Shown one piece after another: positions 11,243-18,800 of a DNA stretch of 64,000 bases. Location of the stretch: contig CAJNDS010000258.1 of NCBI GenBank assembly GCA_905221605.1, forward strand, positions 966,092-1,030,091, written 5' to 3'. A program made the position numbers and the translations under genes. A model generated the notes under the pieces. The model was not told the DNA's origin. It saw nothing but the letters and a program-made list of their open reading frames with translations, and did not search any database. Positions within the stretch are counted from its first letter, which is position 1; every line of letters begins with the position of its first letter. The stretch comes from Symbiodinium natans (lineage: Eukaryota > Sar > Dinophyceae > Suessiales > Symbiodiniaceae).

Positions 11243-14200
11243 GAAAGAGCGGTGTATGGAATGCGAGGTAAAGAGCGAACAGGAAGATGAGGAGGCGGTG
11301 TGCTGAGTGAGAGACGCGGTGGAAACGTCTATGAAGTGCGCTTGAGGCCAGGAGAGGTCATCAAGAAGCTCTGTCCAGGAAACTCGTTCCACTCCATCTA
11401 TGGGGCCAAGACGGTCAGCTACGATGGACAGGCCAAAGCAACGATCCTCGAGGGCTACGTCAAGGTCACCAGCGCAGACGTGGAGGCTGTGTTGAAAAAC
11501 AGCGGCGAGGCTGGTGTTTTCATCACAAGACTTGCAGCCAATTGGCCCAGAAAGGATCCAGTGGAGTGGCATCAGCAGTTACAAGTCGAAGCCGATTGGG
11601 ATTACGTCGCGAGAGTGCGTTGCCATGCCAAACAGCAAGCTTGTCCAATGGCGTTCAGAAAAGGTGGAGGCGCCAGTCTGGGAGTGCCGTACAAGGATGG
11701 CGTGGTTCCTCCCAAGCCATATGTGTGGCGAGTGAACGGCGTGCCTAAGACGTGGACGGACGAGGACTTGACTCAGTGCCTCAAAGGGGCTGACTGGAAA
11801 GACGTCGAGATCCTGCACCCTCCGCGTGGGAGAATGCCATGGCTCATTCGTGCTCAACACGCGGAGGCCGACGTCGCTGGACCCAGTGGGGTTTATGCAG
11901 GGGAACGCCTGATACTTCTCAGTCGCCCTGGTGGACGTGCTCCCGCCAACGCCGCCACCTTGCCGGCGCCCAAGAAGGGGAAAGGCAAAGGAAGGCTGGA
12001 CAGAAGCACGTCGGCAAGCAACAGGACAAGGAAGAAGAGAAGCAGCAGCAGCCAGAGCAACAGCAGCCACAGGCAGCGCAGGCAGCTCAGTCGACTTTGC
12101 AGGAGGGTAAGCGAAGTGCGCCGGCAGCTGGCGACAATGGAGGAGATGGGGGTGGAAAGAGATTGAAGCCCGAGGTCACTTGGGATGAAGTGGATTGTGG
12201 GGCCCGGGGCAATTGCGGCTTCAACTGCCTGGCGGTCGAAGCGAAAGCTCGGGCTACAGGTGCTGCTCCACTGTCCGTCGTGCCCCAAGCCGACACTTTG
12301 GGCAGAACCCTGCGTTTTGAGCTTGCAAAAGAGGCAAGCAAAAAGCCGCAGAATTATGCTCCCTTCTGGAAAGTGGATGCAGATGCTACTGAAGCCACGG
12401 ATGCGGGCAAGCCGCCCACCACTTACAAGGCCTGGTGCGAGGCTATAGGCAAGGAGGGCTACTACATCTCAGCGCTTGTGCTCAAAGTTGCGGCAAAACG
12501 CATGAAAAGAAAAATTGTGGTCGTCACTCAGAACGAGAAAGACACGTTGGGATATGCAGTGTGCTTGGGGGACAACACCACTGAGCCACCTATTGTGCTC
12601 ATCCTCAGAAGTGAGCACTACACGCTGGCAGTGCCCAAAAGTGGCAAACAGCTTCCGCAGCAATGGTTGAGCTGCGATGCCTTGCTCGAGTACGATGGTC
12701 TCCGAGGTGCGGGGCCAAGCTGGTTACCTTCAGACAGTGCCTCCTCTGCCGCTCCTTCGTGGCTCCCAACCAGGTCTGCTGGAAGTCGGCAGACCAAAGC
12801 TGGCAGTATTCCAGCAAGCAAGCGCTCAAGAGCGCCCTCTTGGCTGCCAGCTCGCAGCTGGGGAGGCAGCAACAGCGGAGCAGCAGCCACTCTCAAGACT
12901 GGACGTCCTGACCTTCCTCGTAGCAAAGGGCCAAGCGCAAGTGGGCCCCAATGCACAGTTGGACATGTGACCTTTGTCAAGAGTCAAGAGATGTTCGAAG
13001 ACGAAGGTGTCAACCGACTCACCCAGAAGCGGGACAATCACATCTCCAAGTTTCATCCGGACGAGCCTCGTAGCAAGTTTCATTGCATGAGACATCTGGT
13101 GCAGATTCTGGTGCCGTCGGCAGATATCCCAAAAGAGCTAAGAGCGTGGACATGCCCCAAGTGCAGAAAAGGGTTACCGCATGCCACCAAGTACGAGCTG
13201 CAGAAGAGCAAAACAGCGCATCTCGCCGCTTGCGCTCCTGAACTTTCAGCTCACGTGCAAGGGACCCTTGGCAAAATGGTGGGAGCTCTTGCAAAGCATA
13301 GAGCTGAGAAGATGAAGAAGGATGAAAAGAAGGCTAGTGCCAAGGGACACGCCGTTTGTGCCATGTCCATCGGCCGAAAGAAGAGGGTCCGAACGTGTGC
13401 CAAGTGCACTATCATGGAAAGATCCCCTCAGCGACTCTTCACGGTGAAGTGTTCAAGCAAAATTCGTCTTGCGCTGATGAAGTCGGCGGGCAGCGCGAGG
13501 CTTTGGAAGGCCATTCTCCTTGCTGGAAAGCGGGAAGAGTGGACCAAAGTCTGGGGCCTCACGCAAGAAGAACAGCAGTGGCTCGACGACAGGGATTGCA
13601 ATGCTGCGGCCAATGGTAGAAACTCCTCTCAAGCAGCTCTGCAAAAAGGACATGCTCTCGCGCTTCTCCCGAGACTGAAAGGCAGTACATCGTGCGCTGC
13701 AGGTGTCTTCGACAAGCTCAAGCAGTTGGTAGCGGCGGCGACTGTCCTAGCAGCTTCACTGAGAATGAGTGCGTGTCAGGCGCGAGCAGCGACTGGTGAG
13801 CAGCAGGAGCAAACTGTGGCTTAAGGTTCGCAGCAGCCACAGTAGCAGCGTGGCAGCTGGTTGGGTGCAGACGTGCCGCCTCACCAGAAAGGAGCTCTCC
13901 AAGCTCGAAACGGCGACGCGACGCAGAGTGAAAAAGCTTCCACCGCTGCAGCGCTCTGTCTGGAAGCGATGCTTGCTCGACGATGGCGACATTGAGTCCA
14001 ACCCTAGGCCGAGCAGCTCTAGGAGGTGCATCAATGTGGTTTCCATTCATACTAATGGGCGCAGGCATGCGTGGTCGGTGTTGAAGCTGGCTGGGCTGCA
14101 GCAATGGGATGTTGTGGTCATGCAAGACACCCGCGTGTCACCGCAGCAACAGGGCAGCTTTGAGAGATCTGCGCAGGGGAAAGGGTACCTCGCCTGGTGC

Positions 14201-15207
14201 CTACCTTCGACAAAGAGGGGCAAGCTGTGGTATCACGGCCTGATCATGCTCACCAAACGCAACATACGCGTCAGGCAGATTTGCAGCTGTATACAAAAGC
14301 AGGAGGGCAGTTTCTAGGACTCGACCTCGGAGCCTTCGCTTTGTTTGGCACCTACATTCGGCCGTGGGACTCTCCAGACCTTGGCGTCGAAACAGCCTTA
14401 CATGAAAGCATTCACTTGCTGCCGTCTTCAAAAACATGGATGGTGATGGGGGATTGGAATACAGTGCCTCAAGAAAATTTTCTCTGGCAGTACGAGATGG
14501 ACGGCGGCGCTGTGTGCGCTGGAGTCAGGAGTGATGCACGTTGGGTTCCTAGCCGTTGGAACTCATCTAGATGCATTGACTACTGCGTCACCAACAGTGG
14601 TGGATTGGTTCAAGCGACTGGCTCCCTCTCTCCCTCTCTCCCTCTCTCCCTCTCTCCCTCTCTCCCTCTCTCCCTCTCTCCCTCTCTCCCTCTCTCCCTC
14701 TCTCCCTCTCTCCCTCTCTCGCTCTCTCCCTCTCTCTCTCTCTCGCTCCCTCTCGCTCCCTCTCTCTCCCTATCCCCCCCTCTCTCTCCCTCTCTCTCCC
14801 TCTCGCTCCCTCTCTCTCCCTCTCTCCCTCTCTCCTTCTCCCTCTCCCTCTCCCTCCTCTCTCCTCGCTCCCTCTCTCCCTCTCTCCCTCTCCTCCTCTC
14901 CCTCCTCTCCCTCCCTCCCATCCCTCTCGCCCTCCCCTCTCCCCTCACCCCCTCTCCCCCTCTCCCCCTCTCCCCCCTCCTCTCTCCTCTCTCCCTCTCC
15001 CCCTCTCTCCCTCTCTCCTCTCTCCCTCTCTCCCTCTCTCCCTCTCTCCCTCTCTCCCTCTCCCCCTTTTCCTCTTCCTCTTTCTCTTTCTCTTCCTCCC
15101 TCTGTGTGTCTCTCCGTCACTCTCTCTCTCTATCTCTGTCTGACTATCTTTTTCTTGCTCTCTCTTTCTGTCTATCTATCTATCTATTTCGTAGTTGTTG
15201 TTCTCTC

Positions 15208-15274
<67 letters not shown>

Positions 15275-15885
15275 GCAGGTTTGAGAATCATGCTTGGGAT
15301 GTGAGAGTTTTCTCGAGTTGTGCAGCACCCAGTCTCACACTGACTTCATTCTTCAAGCCGTTGCTGCAGCGAATTGTTGGAGGGCAATGCCATGAGAATG
15401 CGGTGGTAGCGGAGGGTGGTTGTGAAGCTTGAGGGACGGGGGAGAGTTGTCCTGCGAACATGAACGCTGGTTGTCGAGTCGAAGACTGGTGATGTCAGCG
15501 GCATGAATGTGAAATACTTGTGAACCTGCCGCCCGAAGCAGAAAGATCAACTCAGGAACGAGGACCTGGTTCCCAGCAGAATCACCCTGGAGGGCGGTTT
15601 GCTCGACAAGGTGAGTGCCTTCGCTGGCATTGACCCGACGAAGTTCGACCCGAACACCTACTCCCAGGCACTTTGGGTGTCCTTTGGAGTTAGCATCACT
15701 CCGGTCACGGTCTCGCTTATGCATTCGCGGTGGACTTGCTTGGAAGGTTGGGCCATGTTGGGCCCATAGACGAAGGACAGTTGCGGAACGCGTTTTCGCT
15801 CTGAGCCGTGTCTGTCCAGGTCATGAACTGCAACAACCAGAAAGGCTTCCGCTCCAAATGTGGCAATATGACCACTGCCTACAAG
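7564..15885 (+). CDS. Sulfotransferase, membrane-anchored, multi-exon (3' end not found)
   Basis: This is the full span of a gene predicted to transfer sulfate from PAPS to a carbohydrate or other acceptor, probably in the Golgi. Nine exons in order: 7564 to ~7919-7924, ~7983/8005 to ~8254/8269, 8734-8849, 8975-9088, 9545-9616, 9722-9868, 10276-10395, 15556-15667, 15820 to ~15885. The joined product is about 455 residues so far. Visible family motifs are the PAPS 5'-phosphosulfate loop (GLPKTGTTQLYEIL, exon 3), the 3'-phosphate motif (FRDPADWMWSSWNFF, exon 6) and an LFLKNEDLVP block that exists only after joining exons 7 and 8. An N-terminal hydrophobic segment suggests a type II membrane protein. 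Introns from exon 3 onward start with GC or GA and end in AG before an exon-initial G. The usual C-terminal 40-60 residues were not located, so at least one more exon probably lies downstream, or the gene is truncated. The acceptor substrate cannot be told from sequence. Confidence 0.8.
8005..8269 (+). CDS. Sulfotransferase exon 2: stem region
   Basis: This frame reads as plausible protein (for example RRFLQDSLAGSKQCSGFSGY) but has no diagnostic motif; it is assigned by position and frame. The start could be 7983 or 8005 (both AG followed by G). The end could be 8254 (GA donor) or 8269 (GT donor). It is the least certain exon of the model. Confidence 0.4.
8734..8849 (+). CDS. Sulfotransferase exon 3: PAPS-binding P-loop
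   Basis: The frame encodes a short aromatic-rich lead (DWLRPRPYFQDAF) and then IVGLPKTGTTQLYEILGSHP. PKxGTT is the 5'-phosphosulfate-binding loop that defines sulfotransferases. The acceptor is CTCAG before G at 8734. Ending at 8849 with a GA donor (GAATCT) joins in frame to exon 4 and gives a smooth SHPSMIRLNPLRKEN junction. Both splice sites are inferred from frame. Confidence 0.75.
8975..9088 (+). CDS. Sulfotransferase exon 4: KEN region
   Basis: Encodes RLNPLRKENCAVYPRTRR followed by an acidic Ser/Glu-rich stretch. A basic-Lys-Glu-Asn segment shortly after the P-loop is where the family places the start of its substrate/PAPS-contacting loop. The acceptor is CTCAG before G (8975). The donor GC at 9089 (GCAAAC) restores the frame into exon 5; GT alternatives a few codons downstream would add residues without breaking the frame. 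Confidence 0.6.
9545..9616 (+). CDS. Sulfotransferase exon 5
   Basis: Encodes CVNFASVAFTWYYLRPVDRK and then FILL, the beta strand that leads into the RDP motif of sulfotransferases. The acceptor is GGAAG before G at 9545. The donor is GC at 9617 (GCTTCT). Joining to 9722 completes a Leu codon and creates KFILLFRDPADW, a textbook sulfotransferase core, so this junction is one of the best supported. Confidence 0.8.
9722..9868 (+). CDS. Sulfotransferase exon 6: 3'-phosphate-binding motif
   Basis: Encodes FRDPADWMWSSWNFFDQ and, later, NYRSPELFHELTAG. The RDP-x8-S pattern is the 3'-phosphate (PAP) binding motif of the family. The acceptor is TTAG before G. A GC donor at 9869 (GCCACA) joins with 10276 to complete a Gly codon. 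Beyond 9868 the frame stays open for a while but loses family character. Confidence 0.8.
10276..10395 (+). CDS. Sulfotransferase exon 7
   Basis: Encodes WLVKWRCRSLEDPRLLVRMV followed by GNRSVLFLK. The last residues are the first half of the LFLKNEDL block typical of this family. The frame is open only from 10265, so the exon must start after that; TAAG before G at 10276 fits. The exon ends at 10395 in the middle of the Lys codon, followed by a GA donor (GAGCCT). The second half of the block is 5.2 kb away at 15556. Confidence 0.75.
10609..10910 (+). repeat. CT/CCT-rich tract followed by (TG)n
   Basis: Pyrimidine tract 10609-10869 with a CTTCCTCG sub-repeat around 10775-10830, then a TG run at 10877-10910. 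The long open frame crossing it is a repeat artefact that starts inside sulfotransferase exon 7. Confidence 0.9.
11009..11250 (+). repeat. (GA)n microsatellites
   Basis: Two GA tracts: an interrupted one at 11009-11053 and a nearly pure one of about 85 bases from 11164. The second stands directly before the coding part of the retroelement and is the reverse complement of the CT tract on its other side. Confidence 0.95.
11291..12110 (+). pseudogene. Retroelement ORF1, N-terminal part
   Basis: The frame is open from 11291 (stop TGA at 11288) with no ATG near its start, so the true beginning was probably lost in or before the GA tract. It reads as real protein, e.g. RLRPGEVIKKLCPGNSFHSI and YVWRVNGVPKTWTDEDL. 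The latter has a loose resemblance to an RNA-recognition fold, as in many LINE ORF1 proteins, but no RNP motif is clear. A basic, Lys/Ser/Gln-rich stretch follows. Protein character moves from this frame to the next one back (-1) between about 11990 and 12110. Confidence 0.5.
11990..13824 (+). pseudogene. Retroelement ORF1, OTU cysteine protease part
   Basis: After a Gln/Ala/Lys-rich linker comes VDCGARGNCGFNCLAVEAKA (12190-12250). GNC-x-F/L with the catalytic Cys codon at 12214-12216 matches the OTU deubiquitinase/protease signature. About 130 residues later ILRSEHYTLAVP supplies the expected catalytic His (codon 12616-12618). Further on, WTCPKCRKGL followed by His and Cys (13150-13235) looks like a zinc-binding motif, and a second CxxC lies near 13400. 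The frame ends at TAA 13822-13824. In elements of this kind the protease may process the polyprotein or act on host ubiquitin; which one is unknown here. The retained catalytic pair contrasts with the frameshifts around it. Confidence 0.65.
13769..14317 (+). pseudogene. Retroelement 2A-like peptide and endonuclease N-terminal half
   Basis: The frame overlaps the OTU frame by 56 bases in the +1 phase. It contains CLLDDGDIESNPRP (13973-14011), a 2A-like ribosome-skipping motif in which the normally invariant Gly before the last Pro is Arg. It then enters an endonuclease/exonuclease/phosphatase domain: INVVSIHTNGRRHAW, DVVVMQDTR (the usual Glu position carries Asp) and GLIMLTKRNIRV. The frame stops at 14315-14317, where the domain clearly continues in another frame. 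Confidence 0.6.
14270..14627 (+). pseudogene. Retroelement endonuclease C-terminal half, cut off
   Basis: Continues the EEP domain in the -1 frame: FLGLDLGAFALFGTYIRP, WMVMGDWNTVPQENF (GDxN catalytic motif) and SRCIDYCVTNS (the SRIDY-type motif). The terminal SDH motif is missing because the frame passes into the CTCTCC microsatellite at about 14622. The long downstream Ser/Pro/Leu frame is repeat only. Confidence 0.55.
14626..15267 (+). repeat. (CTCTCC)n and (CT)n microsatellite
   Basis: About 640 bases of pyrimidines: a regular CTCTCC-type unit at 14626-14720, mixed CTCC blocks to about 15110, a short TCTA run near 15172-15186 and a pure CT run at 15211-15267. It replaces the expected continuation of the LINE. 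Confidence 0.95.
15556..15667 (+). CDS. Sulfotransferase exon 8
   Basis: Encodes NEDLVPSRITLEGGLLDKVS and AFAGIDPTKFDPNTYSQ. In this family NEDL is followed by an amphipathic helix (here LLDKVSAFAGID) that closes the PAPS domain. The acceptor is CTCAG before G; the donor is GC at 15668 (GCACTT). A GTGAGT string inside at 15611 resembles a consensus donor, but using it would delete conserved residues. Confidence 0.75.
15820..15885 (+). CDS. Sulfotransferase exon 9
   Basis: Encodes VMNCNNQKGFRSKCGNMTTA and YK. An NCN-x-xKG-x-x-x-xCG pattern is what I expect in the C-terminal part of related algal sulfotransferases. The acceptor CCAG before G joins in frame to exon 8. The end at 15885 assumes a GC donor (GCCGAC); the frame itself is open to about 16070, so the exon may be longer. 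No following exon was recognised. Confidence 0.6.
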
Positions 15886-18800
15886 GCCGACAACAATTGG
15901 GCGATTCGATTCCTAGCCATTCTAAACTGCAAATCCCTGAAGAATCCTTCAGAAGCCTGCATTGTGTCAGTATTGTGTCATTCCACGCTTTACAAAGCTC
16001 AGAAGGATCGAATCCGACCCATGAATTCCACTGCGTTATTGAAGGTGTTTTTTCTCGTTCGCAAGTTTTGAGGGGGCATCAGAGGTGTTCTCTTGTCACA
16101 TCTTCCTCATAAGTCGGTTGGCGTGCCTTTTTGAGTCCTGGGTGATTTTGGAACCAGACGCTGCGTAACAGGCCTCCAAACCACCCCACTTCAGGCTTAG
16201 TTTGTTCCCGTGTCAGAAGCATTGAAAGCATTGCTCCGGAACTCCTGAGCACCCAAAGCATGAAAAGCAGTGGTATTTGTCAGCTAAACAGACAGTCCTC
16301 CTCAGAGTTGTCGAGCAAACCCGTTAGTCGGATTCGGGGGTCCGTTTGAAAGAGCCCCTGCGGAGTGATGCACGCTTTTAATATTGAAATTGGACGGGCT
16401 TTCAGGGGCTCTTGGGCAGTTAAGGTGTCATGAGATTGATGGTGTACGAAAGGAAAAGACCATTTATAAGGACTCAAAAGACGCATGAAAATGCAGTACT
16501 CTTTTAATTGGGCTTTTTGTTCGCCCGGTTTTGATTAAAATCATTAAATGTACAAACTATGTGTACGGGCGTAACAAGATGTGTGAATTATAATGGTGAA
16601 GAGAGTAAGTGAAGAAGAGAGCGAAGTGAATTCAAGAGAATACAATGGCAAGGTGAGTGGAGGAAGAAGCCTGCTGCCTGAGACGCGGGTCCTCATCTAT
16701 TTGCAATTCTGGGAGATTTGCGGCTCTGCTTTGCTGGGTCTAGTGAGGAGAGGTCGCTCTAAGCCATGACTCAACTTCAGCAGCTTCGATCTTGTCTGAC
16801 GCTTCAGGGTTTGAGGCTTCAAAACTCCGCCCAAATGCCAATGCCCCGAACTGTGAGGCACGGTGAGGGTCCTGCCAAAGAACCGAGGCAACATTTGGGC
16901 AGTGGAGTTCGGCATCGCCTACCGAGACTGCCTGGATGCGGCGAACTCCACAGCACCCATATGATACTCCCGAACCATGCGTCCAAAGAGGCTCTCGCAC
17001 ACGGGCTGGCGCAAAAGAGGTCGGGTTCACGGCAAGTACTTGTAGCGGCGAGGGGAAGGAGCTGGCGGGTCTGTTGTACTATGATCGCCTTCTGACAGCC
17101 ACGCTTAAATATGGAGTCTTTCCACTCAGGTTTATACTGAGTATACTGAGGTCCCGAATGTAGTCCGCCTACCACCAACTTACCATTGCCCACATGATAA
17201 GTCTACGATCCTCCATCGGCTGTTGTGAGAGCGCCAGCGCAGACCCACACACGGAGCCCAGTTCATTAGTGGTTTTGCACAAATGCCATTTTGGCAGAGC
17301 TAAAGGGACCGAGGGTGCTTGGAGCACGATAGACTTGGAACTTGCAGGGTCCGCAGGGCACCAGCTCGATCGCATGGCTCGGGCCGGGGTTTATAGGCGT
17401 GATGTCAGCTACTTCGGGGCAGGGTTGTGGGGTGGGGCAGGGGCGTGGGGGTGTATTCTTTGCATGTCTCCTCACGCGCGTTAGAGTAGGAATGGTGTTC
17501 TCGGAACTAGTGAGTCCACTGCAAAGCCTGAACCTAAGCCCCTAAACTATGAACCCAAATTCGGTCCCTGCCTTTGGCAGGTGGCGTTTAACGCTGTGTG
17601 TTGGCTGACGTTACCTGCAGTGTAATGGGCCCTGTGTTTTCAGAACGCGGAGCCATGCAAGCTTCGAGAAGTGCACGAGACCGAGGCAGAGAGCACGACT
17701 TCCACCCGCAAACACCCAAAAAAAAAGCACGTCGGGCCTAAGCATGTAATTTGCGACGTTCCAAGTCCCCTCGAGGAAGATCGTCTGCGGGCGCCGCGGG
17801 CGCAAACGAAGCTAAGACCCTTGCACACTTAACGCAAGAACCCTTAGTGTTGGCACACTCTTGGGGATCTAAACATAGCTCAGCCCCCATCATGCCATCC
17901 GCCAAGGCGGCCAAGGCGTACTGAGGTGCTTTGCAGGAAGGCGAGAATCCGGAGTTCTTTTGTTTTTGCCTTCGGTCGGTATCCATGAAGATTGCTGCAG
18001 TGCAGGTTGTGGTGCTCTAGGCTTCCGAAGATGATGTAAGTCTAGAATTTGATATTGCCACAGACATCCGCAGATTGTTTCGGGGGCGCAGGAACCCCGC
18101 TGTATCGGCAACTCTCCATGTGCACCTCAGTCTTTGTGGAATCTTCATGCGCCCGATTCCTGTCCTCCACTTTCTGCGGTGGGCTGTCTCCGTAGTAGCA
18201 GCCTCACCTTCACGAAGTGGGGAAAAAGTCGGGGACGGCCTCGGCGCTGCTATCACAGCAACGGCGCCAAGCAGAAACCCCGTCCCAACATGAGGTTTCA
18301 GGTACATGTTTGCCTGCTTCAGTGATTCAGATTTAGATTTAGCAAACACGAATATTGCCTGCCTCAGATCTGGCAATATTTACTCCTCACTTTCCATCTA
18401 GCCTCCTGATCAAGCTCCTTCACCACCTCTCACCCGGGGATTTTTGTCCGACGCTACAACAGATGATGCCGTACTGAGAACGACGTCCTCCCAAGTATTT
18501 GCAATCTCCCAGGTGGCTTGCAAAACTAGATCGCAGCAAGTAGCTCCAGCAGACTTCGTGTGCGTGCAGGTCGCAGGCTATGCAGTGCCTGACCGGTACC
18601 GAGCTCCAAATAGATCATCTCACAGTCTCACACTCCATACTTGTATACCGTGGTCGACTTTGACTCGTTCGACATACTCCCATTTGCCGTTGCAAGACCG
18701 TGTTGTGCGACCTGATAGGACAAGAGGGGTATGCCCAGCTCCCGGCTCTGTCCTGCTTTTTTCGGGTCCTGAACGGACCTGACCACTCAGCAATCGGCAC

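Larger units (their letters stand above)
11253..14627 (+). mobile_element. LINE-type (non-LTR) retroelement, 5' part only
   Basis: Coding order is an ORF1-like region with a C-terminal OTU protease domain, zinc-knuckle-like Cys/His residues, a 2A-like peptide and then an apurinic-endonuclease (EEP) domain. OTU domains and 2A-like peptides are each known from some non-LTR elements. The reading frame changes three times (frame 2 to 1 near 11990-12110, 1 to 2 in 13769-13824, 2 to 1 in 14197-14317). The endonuclease domain breaks off at about 14622 where (CTCTCC)n begins, and no reverse transcriptase is found downstream. No poly-A tail or target-site duplication was found. The copy is therefore decayed or incompletely assembled, although its protease residues are still present. 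Confidence 0.7.
10396..15555 (+). other. 5.16-kb GA-AG intron holding a broken LINE
   Basis: Bounded by exon 7 (ends CTGAA) and exon 8 (starts GAACGAGGACCTG); joining them restores the LKNEDLVP coding run. Contents in order: 10396-10608 without features, CT/TG/GA microsatellites to 11250, the LINE fragment to 14627, a CT microsatellite to 15267, then nearly 290 bases of plain sequence to the acceptor. It is more than ten times longer than the other introns of the gene, evidently because of the insertion and repeat growth. Confidence 0.7.

Noticed and set aside
14197..15432. 411-codon frame on + strand
   Set aside because: Only its first 140 or so codons are endonuclease-like; the rest is CTCTCC repeat.
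15611..15616. GTGAGT as donor site inside sulfotransferase exon 8
   Set aside because: Using it would remove the conserved helix and the Tyr-Ser-Gln end that joins in frame to exon 9.
15990..16050. RIRPMNSTALL as the missing C-terminal sulfotransferase motif (RPM box)
   Set aside because: Only three residues fit and the following expected aromatic and acidic residues are absent.
17284..17299. GCCATTTTGGC, similar to the dinoflagellate spliced leader core
   Set aside because: Only the central 11 bases agree; the CTCAAG end and the CCGTA start are missing, and no retroposed gene follows.
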